The position numbers were made by a program, and so were the translations under genes. The notes beneath the pieces are model-generated. The model did no database searches. It saw only the letters and a list, made by a program, of their open reading frames with translations, and was not told the DNA's origin. This document shows, in pieces, positions 1 to 8,287 of a stretch of DNA of 64,000 nt (its first letter is position 1; each line of letters starts with the position of its first letter). The stretch comes from BRHc4a sp049323755 (lineage in GTDB: Bacteria > Bacillota > Desulfotomaculia > Desulfotomaculales > Desulfocucumaceae), in contig JBMOPE010000006.1 in NCBI GenBank assembly GCA_049323755.1, positions 186,001 to 250,000 of the forward strand, read 5' to 3'.

Positions 1-56
1 GAAGTATACTTTTTTTATAAAAAATCTCTTATAACATTCAAGCAGGGCTTAAAAAC

Positions 57-215
57 CTCTGTGTGCTCTGTGTTCTCTGTGGTTTTAAAGGACCCCAATT
101 TTCATCCTCATTGGTGGCCGTTTTATACGGCCCGGTTGTCTGGTCTGAATTCTAACTCCTGAATTCTGACTCCTGGCTTCTGTATTCCGACCGAAAAGTA
201 GTGCCTGTAAGCATC
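57..215. repeat. Intergenic degenerate heptad repeats
   Basis: The stretch before the first gene carries a CTCTGTG-type heptad run (57-96), a short GGCCG/CGGCC hairpin (116-132), and a run of AATTCTG/ACTCCTG heptads (145-186). The heptad run and its flank CCGACCGaaAAGTAGTGC closely match the right arm of the element at 42722-42775. I see no gene in positions 1-216. Confidence 0.6.
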
Positions 216-216
216 C

Positions 217-1128
217 TTAATATATGAAAATGAGGCCTGCGCCAACTGATACAAGAATCGCACCGCCAACAAGACCTTTTGTGATTCTTTCACGTTTTTT
301 CAATATCCAGTAGGACAGTGCTATGGTAAACAGGGGCTCCAGGCTGGCCACCACGTTTGCTATGGTAACCGTCACAAATTGTAGTGCTACAAAAAAGCAC
401 AGTATCGCCACACTGGTGCATACACCGGAATAAACGTAATTTAATGAATTTCTTCCTAATAAATCACTCCAGGGGATTCTTTTTTTCTTGACCTGGAAGG
501 AAAAAAGCGTTATAGCCATGGCGGTGGCAGACCCCAGGAAAGCCCCGCCCACCGCTGAGGGCCATATTTGAAGGCCAACCTTCCTGGCTGCTATCCCTAC
601 TGCAAAAGACAGCCCGCTGGCCAGACCTATAACTACCCCCATGTTTATAAGTCTCTTTGCCTTATTTCCCTTTATTTCATCAGCACTTTTCCTGAACAGG
701 TCGGGAGATGAAATAATATAAAGCCCGGCAAGGGATATTAACGCCCCGGCAAGAGAACCCCGGTTAACCTGCTCGCCTATTATAAACATGCCGATAAACA
801 GGGTGAACACCGGTGAGGCAACCTTGTAGGTTCCTGCCCTGGAGGGCCCGTTTACTTTCACGCTTTCCAGGAGAAGATACCTTCCCATAAAAGAAGTAAG
901 AGCTCCTGCCAGCACAAACCAGAAAACGGCACCCCATTGCAGGGGCACCCATTTTCCGGCCATAAATACAGCTAACAGACATAGTCCGTAAATAACGTTA
1001 TTTACCACCAGGGTAATTATCATACCGCTGTCCTTGTCCATACGGTCCAGTGCGCGCCTGCTGTATATATTGCTGAGCGAATACAGTATTGCATTGGAAA
1101 CAGCAAGCAGCTCGCCTATAATTTCCAT
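217..1128 (-). CDS. EamA/DMT-family transporter
   Basis: A 303-residue integral membrane protein with about ten hydrophobic segments in two similar halves, as in the drug/metabolite transporter superfamily (two EamA domains). The second half ends in a typical segment with VVASLEPLFTIALSYWILK. I chose the ATG at 1128 because GGAG lies 6 nt upstream; a TTG 12 nt earlier has no ribosome site. It is the last gene of a long minus-strand series after the peptide-type importer, so it may export a product or take up a metabolite of that pathway. Substrate cannot be told from sequence. Confidence 0.85.
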   Translation of the reverse strand: MEIIGELLAVSNAILYSLSNIYSRRALDRMDKDSGMIITLVVNNVIYGLCLLAVFMAGKWVPLQWGAVFWFVLAGALTSFMGRYLLLESVKVNGPSRAGTYKVASPVFTLFIGMFIIGEQVNRGSLAGALISLAGLYIISSPDLFRKSADEIKGNKAKRLINMGVVIGLASGLSFAVGIAARKVGLQIWPSAVGGAFLGSATAMAITLFSFQVKKKRIPWSDLLGRNSLNYVYSGVCTSVAILCFFVALQFVTVTIANVVASLEPLFTIALSYWILKKRERITKGLVGGAILVSVGAGLIFIY

Positions 1129-1170
1129 GACAGTCTCCAAAAAAAACGCCCGGCGAACCGGGAATATTAG

Positions 1171-1266
1171 AAATTAGGAATCAGGAATTGGGAATTGGGG
1201 ATTGTATAACAAAAACATAGTAATTGTTTTTTATTACCAATTCCTAATTCCCAATTCCCAATTCCG
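1171..1266. repeat. Inverted pair of AATTGGG heptad arrays
   Basis: Left arm is a run of GGGAATT-type heptads (1171-1203). Right arm (about 1240-1266) is the reverse complement, CCTAATT/CCCAATT. They flank about 40 bp of AT-rich unique sequence and could fold into a long hairpin between the EamA and ABC genes. The same kind of element recurs at 13243-13385 and 40552-40622. Confidence 0.7.
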
Positions 1267-1285
1267 GACCCCAGAGTCTTTCATA

Positions 1286-2278
1286 TTAGTCTAAATGGCA
1301 GGCCACCCAGTGGCCTCCTTCCTTTTCTCTCAACAAAGGCTCCTCCTGCCGGCAGCGGTCCATAACGTAGCGACAGCGGGTATTGAAGCGGCACCCTGCC
1401 GGAGGATTAATAGGATTGGGAACATCGCCCTCTAAAATAATGCGATCCTTTTTGGCCCCTGGACTGGGGACAGGGATTGCGCTTAACAGCGCCTGAGTGT
1501 ACGGATGCTGTGGACGGGCAAATAAAAGTGACTTTGGCGCCAGCTCTACCATCTTGCCCAGGTACATTACCCCCACCCGGTCGCTTATATGCTTGACCAC
1601 ACTCATATCATGGGCAATAAAAAGATAGGTCAGGTTAAAATCCTGCTGGAGATCTTTTAAGAGGTTAATTATCTGAGACCTGATTGACACATCCAGGGCC
1701 GAAACAGGCTCGTCAGCCACTATAAGCTTTGGCTTAAGAGAAAGCGCCCTGGCCATCCCGACCCTTTGGCGCTGGCCGCCGCTAAGTTCCCTTGGAAAAG
1801 AATACATATGATTGGGACGTAAGCCTACAGCCGATAGAAGTTCCCTGACCAGATCGTCTCTCTCACCGCCCTTTGAAACATTATGAACTTCCAGCGGCTC
1901 ACCGATTAAGTCCCCCACTGTCATGCGGGGATTAAGAGAGGCCATGGGGTCCTGGAAAACAATCTGCATCTCCCGGCGAAGGCGCCGCAGCTCTTCGGGG
2001 CCAATATCATTAATCCTGCGCCCGTTGAATATTATATCTCCGGAAGTGGGCTCTATCAGACGTAATATAAGCCTTCCCGTAGTTGTTTTGCCACAGCCGC
2101 TCTCTCCGACAAGTCCAAAGGTTTCACCCGGCTTTATATTGAAAGAAACCCTGTCAACAGCATGAACCCTGCCCACAACCCTGGCCAAAACACCTTTGGT
2201 GATGGGAAAGTATTTTGTAAGTTCCTTAACTTCAACCAGTGCTTCCTGGTTACTTTTAACGGCCGGTTGCGGCAGCAT
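1286..2278 (-). CDS. Dipeptide/oligopeptide ABC transporter ATP-binding protein (DppF/OppF type)
   Basis: About 330 residues. It has a Walker A GESGCGKTT, a signature LSGGQRQRVGMARAL, a Walker B LIVADEPVSALD, and the C-terminal oligopeptide/dipeptide domain with four cysteines (CRFNTRCRYVMDRC...C). It would power import with the DppD-like subunit. I start it at ATG 2278, where AAAGGAGGTGAG precedes. This overlaps the end of the upstream ATPase gene by 23 bp, and the longer reading frame is only overlap. Last gene of a five-gene importer operon (SBP-B-C-D-F order). Confidence 0.93.
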   Translation of the reverse strand: MLPQPAVKSNQEALVEVKELTKYFPITKGVLARVVGRVHAVDRVSFNIKPGETFGLVGESGCGKTTTGRLILRLIEPTSGDIIFNGRRINDIGPEELRRLRREMQIVFQDPMASLNPRMTVGDLIGEPLEVHNVSKGGERDDLVRELLSAVGLRPNHMYSFPRELSGGQRQRVGMARALSLKPKLIVADEPVSALDVSIRSQIINLLKDLQQDFNLTYLFIAHDMSVVKHISDRVGVMYLGKMVELAPKSLLFARPQHPYTQALLSAIPVPSPGAKKDRIILEGDVPNPINPPAGCRFNTRCRYVMDRCRQEEPLLREKEGGHWVACHLD

Positions 2279-3353
2279 CGGCCTCACCTCCTTTAGAGGA
2301 ACGGGGACAGGTCTCCTGCTCATGCAGGCAATCCTCAGGGGATGCAGAAGTTCTGCCCCCATCTGAGACACGCCAGCAGGAAACCCACTGGCCGGGCTTG
2401 GGCGACACCAGAGGAGGCGCTTCCACAGTGCAGCGCTCCTCGGCATACTGGCACCTCGGGTGGAAACGGCAGCCCCCCGGCATCCGGGTAGGGTTGGGAA
2501 TACTGCCGGGTATTATACTAAGCCGGTCCCGCTCTTCGTCCAGCCTGGGAATTGACTGGAGCAGCCCCATGGTATAGGGGTGAGTGGGACTGTTAAAGAG
2601 GTCATTGGCATAGGCAACCTCCATAACATTTCCGGCATACATCACAACAACCCTCTCACAAAGCTCCGCCACCACTCCAAGGTCGTGTGTTATAAGCATC
2701 ACCGCACTGCCAACCTTTTCCCTGGTCTCAAGTATAAGCTGCAGTATTTGTGCCTGGATGGTGACATCCAGCGCGGTGGTAGGCTCGTCAGCAATCAGAA
2801 GAGTGGGGTGGCACGACAGCGCCATGGCTATCATAACCCTCTGACGCATACCTCCGGACATTTGAAAGGGATAATCATGCACCCTCTTTTCCGGTGAGGG
2901 TATTCCAACCAGCCGGAGCATTTCCACAGCTCTGTCCAGCGCTTCATGCCTGGTAACTTTCTGGTGCAGCTGAATGTTTTCCATTATCTGGTAGCCCACT
3001 GTATATGCAGGGTTCAGCGAGCTCATGGGCTCCTGAAAAATCATGGAAATATCTTTACCCCTGATTTCCCTCATCTCTCTTTGACTCTTTGTCAAAAGGC
3101 TTTCGTTTTTGAATAGTATGTCGCCTCCGGCAATAAATCCGGGAGGCGAAGGGATAAGCCTCAGCACAGACATGGCTGTTATACTTTTACCGCTGCCGGA
3201 CTCACCCACCACACCTAGTATTTCTTTATCGCGGATGTGGAGGCTGGCCCCGTCTACGGCTTTCACCAGGCCGTTGTCTGTCTTAAAGTAGGTTTTCAAA
3301 TCCCTTATTGAAAGAAGTGGTGTAACCTTTTCCCGTATAACTTTGTGTTCCAT
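2256..3353 (-). CDS. Dipeptide/oligopeptide ABC transporter ATP-binding protein (DppD/OppD type)
   Basis: 365 residues. Walker A GESGSGKS, signature MSGGMRQRVMIAMAL, Walker B LLIADEPTTALD, then the oligo_HPY C-terminal domain with GGCRFHPRCQYAEERC. The C-terminal ~35 residues after the usual end are low-complexity and overlap the start of the next ATPase gene. It pairs with the DppF-like ATPase on the inner face of the membrane. An AGGGGGTG ribosome site lies before ATG 3353, and the gene follows the permease after 11 bp. Confidence 0.93.
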   Translation of the reverse strand: MEHKVIREKVTPLLSIRDLKTYFKTDNGLVKAVDGASLHIRDKEILGVVGESGSGKSITAMSVLRLIPSPPGFIAGGDILFKNESLLTKSQREMREIRGKDISMIFQEPMSSLNPAYTVGYQIMENIQLHQKVTRHEALDRAVEMLRLVGIPSPEKRVHDYPFQMSGGMRQRVMIAMALSCHPTLLIADEPTTALDVTIQAQILQLILETREKVGSAVMLITHDLGVVAELCERVVVMYAGNVMEVAYANDLFNSPTHPYTMGLLQSIPRLDEERDRLSIIPGSIPNPTRMPGGCRFHPRCQYAEERCTVEAPPLVSPKPGQWVSCWRVSDGGRTSASPEDCLHEQETCPRSSKGGEADAAATGR

Positions 3354-3364
3354 GTGTACACCCC

Positions 3365-4294
3365 CTAGTCCGACGATTGCCCTTTTTGCAAGGGATCCAT
3401 CACTGTGCTAAGCCAGTTGGAGAAAATATTCAAAACCCAGACCGAAGCTGCTATAGCCACGCCGGGAAAAACCACCAGCCACCAGGCCATTGGGAAATAC
3501 TGCCTGCCCTCCCCTATCATCAGTCCCCAGGAAGAAGTGGGCGGCTGAATTCCGTAGCCAAGGAAGCTCATGGTGGCCTCGGCCAGGATTATCCGGGCAA
3601 CTTCCAAAACAAACAGCGTCATAAGAGGTGCAAAAATATTGGGAAGAATATGCCTGAACATAATCTTCAACGGTCTGACCCCGATGGCCTCGGCTGCCTC
3701 AACCAGGGGGCCGTTCCTGTAGGTAAGCACAAGACCCCTGGCCATCCGGGCGAAAACCATCCACCCGTTAAAGGCCAGCGCTAAAATAAGGTTGAACTCA
3801 CCGGGACCAAGCACCATGACAAATACAAGCGCCACCAGCATTCCCGGGAAGGCAAACTGTATATCAACAAGCTGCATTATGATAAGCTCGGTCTTTCCCC
3901 CTATGTAGCCGGCCAGAAGGCCCAGGAAAACTCCCACGGCGGCAGCCAGAAACACCACAATAAAACCAACCCTCAGTGAAACCCTTCCTCCCCAGATAAG
4001 GCGGCTCAATACATCTCTGCCCTGCTGGTCGGTGCCCAGCAGGTGCTCTGAGCTGCCCCCCTCAACCCAGGCAGGGGGCTTCAGCCGCTCCCATACATCC
4101 CCTTTGCTGTAATCATAAGGGGCAATAAGGGGTGCGGCGACAGAAATCAGAACAACCAGGACAAGAAAGATAAAGGCATACAGTGCCAGGCGGTCTTTAA
4201 TCATCTTTCTGGTCATATAGCGAAGCTGGTAAAAACGGGGCCTGCTGTCTCTAATATCCTCAGAGTATACCGCTGCTGCAGCTTTTGTCTCCAT
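3365..4294 (-). CDS. ABC transporter permease (DppC/OppC type)
   Basis: About 309 residues with an N-terminal OppC_N helix (ALYAFIFLVLVVLISVAAPL) and five further membrane segments. The EAA-loop motif EAAEAIGVRPLKIMFRHILP contacts the ATPase. GTDQQGRDVLSRLIWGGR is the usual OppC signature. I prefer ATG 4294 over the GTG at 4306, because the GTG abuts the AGGAGG site while the ATG sits about 10 nt from it. Second permease of the importer. Confidence 0.92.
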   Translation of the reverse strand: METKAAAAVYSEDIRDSRPRFYQLRYMTRKMIKDRLALYAFIFLVLVVLISVAAPLIAPYDYSKGDVWERLKPPAWVEGGSSEHLLGTDQQGRDVLSRLIWGGRVSLRVGFIVVFLAAAVGVFLGLLAGYIGGKTELIIMQLVDIQFAFPGMLVALVFVMVLGPGEFNLILALAFNGWMVFARMARGLVLTYRNGPLVEAAEAIGVRPLKIMFRHILPNIFAPLMTLFVLEVARIILAEATMSFLGYGIQPPTSSWGLMIGEGRQYFPMAWWLVVFPGVAIAASVWVLNIFSNWLSTVMDPLQKGQSSD

Positions 4295-4311
4295 GTTGCC
4301 TGACACCTCCT

Positions 4312-5232
4312 TTATTCAAACTTTACCCTGGGGTTAAACAGGGGGTATGATAGGTCAATTAGCAGGTTTAATATATTTATGGTAACGGCAATAACAAAGG
4401 TCAGTGCCTGTAGCAGCGGAAAGTCCTGGTAGTCTATGGCGTCTATGATAAGGTGGCCTATACCAGGAAGTCCGAATACCACCTCGATTACCACGGTGTA
4501 CCCCGCCAGCATACGGCCCAGCTCCCAGCCTGACATTGTCACAATAGTAATGCCGGCGTTCTTAAGAGCGTGCCTGGTTACCACCAGCCACTCGGCAAGT
4601 CCTTTTGACCTTGCGGTAACCACGTAAAGCTCCCGCAGCTGTTCCATCATCGCCGACCGGACTATTTGTGTTATCCGGCCCAGGGGTAGCACCGCCAGCG
4701 CCACCGAGGGAAGCACCATGTACCTCCAGTCGCCGGTACCTGAAGTGGGAAGCCATCCCAGCGTATTTGCAAAAATAAGAATAAGTAAGAGTCCAAGCCA
4801 GAAGTTCGGTATACATATCCCCAGCATGGCCGTGGTGGACGTAAGCTTGTCAAGCCAAGACCTCGGCCTCAGGGCGGAAAGCATGCCAAGAGGGATAGCA
4901 AAAACAATGGCAATTAAAAATGCAATTCCTGAAAGCTGAAGGGTAAAAGGCACCCGCTCCAGGGCCAGCTCAAGGGCAGGTGTTCCCTGCCACCAGGATT
5001 TTCCGAAGTCACCTCTCAATACACCCGCTGAGTACTCACCCAACTGTGTTATAAGCGGTTTGTCCAGGCCAAGCTGCTGTGTCAGCCGAATCCGCTCCTC
5101 TTCAGTAGCCTCAATGGGCAGCATAACGTCTACCGGGTTCCCAACAGCCCTTGTCAGAACAAACACCAGAAGGGATACCCCGATAACCACCACCAACGCG
5201 TTAAGAAGTCTTATTATAATATAACGGGTCAT
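4312..5232 (-). CDS. ABC transporter permease (DppB/OppB type)
   Basis: 306 residues, starting MTRYIIIRLLNALVVVIGVS, a typical DppB N-terminus, with six membrane segments. The EAA-loop sequence is VVTARSKGLAEWLVVTRHAL and the C-terminus has PLLQALTFVIAVTINILNLLIDL. AGGGAGG precedes the ATG. It forms the channel with the DppC-like permease. The 207 bp before it contain a GC-rich hairpin region (see 5362-5416). Confidence 0.93.
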   Translation of the reverse strand: MTRYIIIRLLNALVVVIGVSLLVFVLTRAVGNPVDVMLPIEATEEERIRLTQQLGLDKPLITQLGEYSAGVLRGDFGKSWWQGTPALELALERVPFTLQLSGIAFLIAIVFAIPLGMLSALRPRSWLDKLTSTTAMLGICIPNFWLGLLLILIFANTLGWLPTSGTGDWRYMVLPSVALAVLPLGRITQIVRSAMMEQLRELYVVTARSKGLAEWLVVTRHALKNAGITIVTMSGWELGRMLAGYTVVIEVVFGLPGIGHLIIDAIDYQDFPLLQALTFVIAVTINILNLLIDLSYPLFNPRVKFE

Positions 5233-5361
5233 TTTTTTACCTCCCTGGCTATGGTTGAATCAGGGTTGTTCAGCATAGGTCAATCCGTCAAGGGTAAAAA
5301 GGGGCGGGAAAACACGGGGAAAATTGGGGAAATTCGGGCCGCGCTCCCCGCCTCTAGAATT

Positions 5362-5416
5362 GGGGACATTCCTCCGACTTCCACAGATTCATGCTATTGA
5401 AGAGGAGGTGTGTCCC
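5362..5416. repeat. Imperfect inverted repeat GGGGACA...TGTCCCC
   Basis: GGGGACATTCCTCC and GGAGGTGTGTCCCC pair with two mismatches around a 27-nt loop, between the SBP gene and the permease gene. No T-run follows on either strand, so it is not an ordinary terminator. It could be a processing or attenuation hairpin that lowers permease expression relative to the binding protein, or a dispersed repeat. Confidence 0.5.
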
Positions 5417-5439
5417 CTTTCCTTACTAAACAATCAATA

Positions 5440-6957
5440 CTACTTGAGTGTCATTTCAAATACAGTCAGCCGCATATCCTGCCTGGGCTCCCACTCAACA
5501 TAATCCTTCATTCCGTAGATATCCTTGATGTTAACAAGGGATATCCAGGCCGGGTCTTCGTATACTTTCTGCCCGATTTCATCATACATCTGCTTTCGCT
5601 TGGCAGGATCCAGCTCAGTCCTGGCCTGCTCGATCTTCTTGTCCAGCACATCAGTATATGAAGATCCTGGGCCCTTTGTATGAACGTAAGTGCTGAAGGT
5701 CCTGTCCGCGTCAAATATATCGTTGCTGTGGAAGGTAAAGATCATGTCCGGGGCCTGTTCTCTGTTGAAAAGCACCCTCAGCCAGTTCTGGAAGGAAAGC
5801 ATCTTTACTTCCACGTTAAAGCCCGCCTCACGAAGCATCTGGGCGATGGTCTCTATCTGCTCGCCATCCTTCAGCCAGCGGCCGCGCTCTCCGACAAACT
5901 CAATTTTCTCTCCCTTGTACCCGGCTTCCTGGAGAAGCTGCTTGGCCTTGGCCACATCATAGGTATAGGGCTTCAAGTTTTCGTTGAACCCTGCATAGCC
6001 CGGCTTGAACACCTGTCCGGGAGCCACTGATGCATAGCCCTGGTATAGGGACTTGGCGATGGCTTCCCTGTCGATTGCATAGTTAGCCGCCTGGCGAATC
6101 CTGGGGTCCTGCATGATGCCCCTGATGGCATTCATGCGCACAAGGCTGAACTCAAGGCCCTCGATAGTCTTCACCTTGGGAATATCCTTGACGTACTCGG
6201 GAAGCATATTGGTGGCCAGGTCAACCTCGCCCGCCTTCAGTGCGGCCGCCCTGGTGGCGTCCTCTGTAATGAAGCGGAACTTGGCGGACTTAATGGCCGG
6301 CTTGGTTCCCCAGTACTCTTCATTGCGCTCAATAACAACATTTTGGCCCCTTTCCCACTTAATCAGCTTGTAGGGACCGGTGCCGATAAGCTCGGTTTTT
6401 ACCTTTTCAGGAGCAGCCGCCGAAACGGTTTCCTTGTCCATTATTTTAAGAAGGGTAAGCCTGGTGGGGAAGCTTGGGTCAGATCCGTCGGTAACAAACT
6501 CAACCTCATAGTCGTTTATCTTCTTAACTTCTTTTATACTCTTAAAGAAGCCTACTATGTCAGACTTGAAGTTGGGATCAAGTATCCTGTTGACACTGAA
6601 AATAACGTCATCAGCGTTAAAGGGGTTGCCATTATGGAATTTAACATCCTGGCGCAGCTTTACATTCCAGTTGCTGGGGCCAATACTTTTGTACTCGGTG
6701 GCCAGAGCCGGAACCGGCTTTAATGTCTTGCCGTCCATGGCCAGAAGTCCCTCGGCTATGTTTTCGGTAACCATGCGCATATTGCCGTCGTCAGGAAACT
6801 GAACATCCATGCTGCTGGGCTCATTGGGAATGGCTATGGTAATACTGTCACGGGCAGCCGTTTTACCGCTGTCCTTGCCGCCGCAGCCGGCGGCTACAAG
6901 GCTTGCAGCAAAAATTAACACCAGCATAACCACAAATACAGGATTAAATCTTTTCAC
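5440..6957 (-). CDS. Extracellular solute-binding lipoprotein (family 5) of peptide-type ABC importer
   Basis: 505 residues from a GTG at 6957, preceded by GGGAGGG at 4-6 nt. The upstream extension of the open frame has no ribosome site. The N-terminus is a lipoprotein signal (KRF, hydrophobic core, then LVAAGC), so Cys would be lipidated. The body matches SBP_bac_5: YKSIGPSNWNVKLRQDVKFHNG, ADDVIFSVNRI and a C-terminal AYDEIGQ-like segment. It binds the imported ligand outside the cell. First gene of the importer operon. The ligand is unknown, although the adjacent B12-mutase genes suggest an amino-acid derivative rather than bulk peptides. Confidence 0.93.
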   Translation of the reverse strand: MKRFNPVFVVMLVLIFAASLVAAGCGGKDSGKTAARDSITIAIPNEPSSMDVQFPDDGNMRMVTENIAEGLLAMDGKTLKPVPALATEYKSIGPSNWNVKLRQDVKFHNGNPFNADDVIFSVNRILDPNFKSDIVGFFKSIKEVKKINDYEVEFVTDGSDPSFPTRLTLLKIMDKETVSAAAPEKVKTELIGTGPYKLIKWERGQNVVIERNEEYWGTKPAIKSAKFRFITEDATRAAALKAGEVDLATNMLPEYVKDIPKVKTIEGLEFSLVRMNAIRGIMQDPRIRQAANYAIDREAIAKSLYQGYASVAPGQVFKPGYAGFNENLKPYTYDVAKAKQLLQEAGYKGEKIEFVGERGRWLKDGEQIETIAQMLREAGFNVEVKMLSFQNWLRVLFNREQAPDMIFTFHSNDIFDADRTFSTYVHTKGPGSSYTDVLDKKIEQARTELDPAKRKQMYDEIGQKVYEDPAWISLVNIKDIYGMKDYVEWEPRQDMRLTVFEMTLK

Positions 6958-7192
6958 ATTATCCCTCCCATTATATAGATGATAAAACAAAACCTCTGCC
7001 TCCGGCTTTACATCCGCTGTCTTCCTCATCCGGCAGGCACCACCTCCCTTTTTCGCAAAACATCTGTTTCCATTTGCAAGATGCATAACTTTAATCTTCG
7101 ACACCGCACTGTATAGTCCTTCCTTATTATTTATCAGTAAAATAATGTATCTATTTGCTATAATTAGCTATTTAATTATTTTATTGGATTAG

Positions 7193-8287
7193 TTATATAT
7201 TGATACATACATCATTTTCAATACTCAGGGCATATCTTTCCAATAATGCCGCCAGTTCTTCAGGCCCCTGGGACACCACATCAAAAACAGGAACTTCCAC
7301 AGCGCTCTTTATTTTGCCAAGAAGCAAATCCCTGTCCACGTAATCCTCCTGGTAGCTGTGCGTCCCGTACCTGCAACTGGGGTAAAAAGGATTTACTGTA
7401 ACTGCAATTAGAGGCAGCGCCCGGATATACCCAACACTGCCGCCTTTCATGAAAACCTTTTCTATAAAGCGGTGGGCTGATGTCACATCGCTTAATAAAA
7501 GTTTTACAGGGTCTTCAAAAACAAAACTCGTCCCTTCGGCAAAGCCCAGGTCCCACATATAATTAAGACAGGCTCCCGATATCACTCCCGGACAGAAAAA
7601 GCACCTAGCTTTTGCCATAACTTCAAGAAAAGGACCCAAATCCCCCGGATCAAAAAGGAAGGCGGGCAATTTGGCCAATACCTGACCGTTCCCGTCCCAA
7701 ACAATTGTGTTCCCGGATTCCCTCCCCGGGTGCGGTATGGCATACACCCCAGGGTGATTGCATATTACTCCGATGCAGTGGGTCTCAAAGGCCAGCCTGT
7801 CAAGGTCCACGGTATGAGCAGCCCCTGTGGCAAGAATAAACCCGTCGGTCTCCACCATCGGGGCAATCCTGTTGAGAGCGCCATCCACAATTACCAGGCC
7901 TGTTTCCTGCCCGTACATCCACTGCCTTATACTTCGGAGGTGAACACTCTGGTTGGGCCCGGCCACCACCATTAATCCCTCTTTCATTACCTCCCCGCAA
8001 ACTATCCTTCCCAATGGTGTGTTAATGTCCGTCCGGGCTATTATTTTCATCCTGGCGCTGCTTACCCCAAGACACTTTTCCGCTACCGCGGCAAAATCAC
8101 CTTTATTCAGAAAAATCCTTGGCTTTGGCAGCCCCGTTATGTTGTCAACCTTCTCCCCGTCATACCCTATGCTGGTTATTCCCAGCCTTACCCCCCGGTT
8201 CTGAAAATGTTCCAGAAGAACCCTGGTTGTGGTGGTTTTTCCGGTGTTTTTTGCAGTTCCGGCGATACCTACAGTGATTCTTTTCAT
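7193..8287 (-). CDS. P-loop nucleotide-binding protein of the B12-mutase locus
   Basis: 364 residues with a BioD-like phosphate loop near the N-terminus (GTAKNTGKTTT, residues about 10-20) and a later LVIVDGALNR strand that fits a Walker-B-like site. The C-terminal 130 residues contain scattered cysteines. Its start overlaps the stop of the mutase gene by 4 bp, so the two are translationally coupled. Many B12 mutases and aminomutases need an ATP-dependent reactivating chaperone encoded alongside. By position this protein is a candidate, but that is inference. I do not recognise a named family. Confidence 0.75.
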   Translation of the reverse strand: MKRITVGIAGTAKNTGKTTTTRVLLEHFQNRGVRLGITSIGYDGEKVDNITGLPKPRIFLNKGDFAAVAEKCLGVSSARMKIIARTDINTPLGRIVCGEVMKEGLMVVAGPNQSVHLRSIRQWMYGQETGLVIVDGALNRIAPMVETDGFILATGAAHTVDLDRLAFETHCIGVICNHPGVYAIPHPGRESGNTIVWDGNGQVLAKLPAFLFDPGDLGPFLEVMAKARCFFCPGVISGACLNYMWDLGFAEGTSFVFEDPVKLLLSDVTSAHRFIEKVFMKGGSVGYIRALPLIAVTVNPFYPSCRYGTHSYQEDYVDRDLLLGKIKSAVEVPVFDVVSQGPEELAALLERYALSIENDVCINI

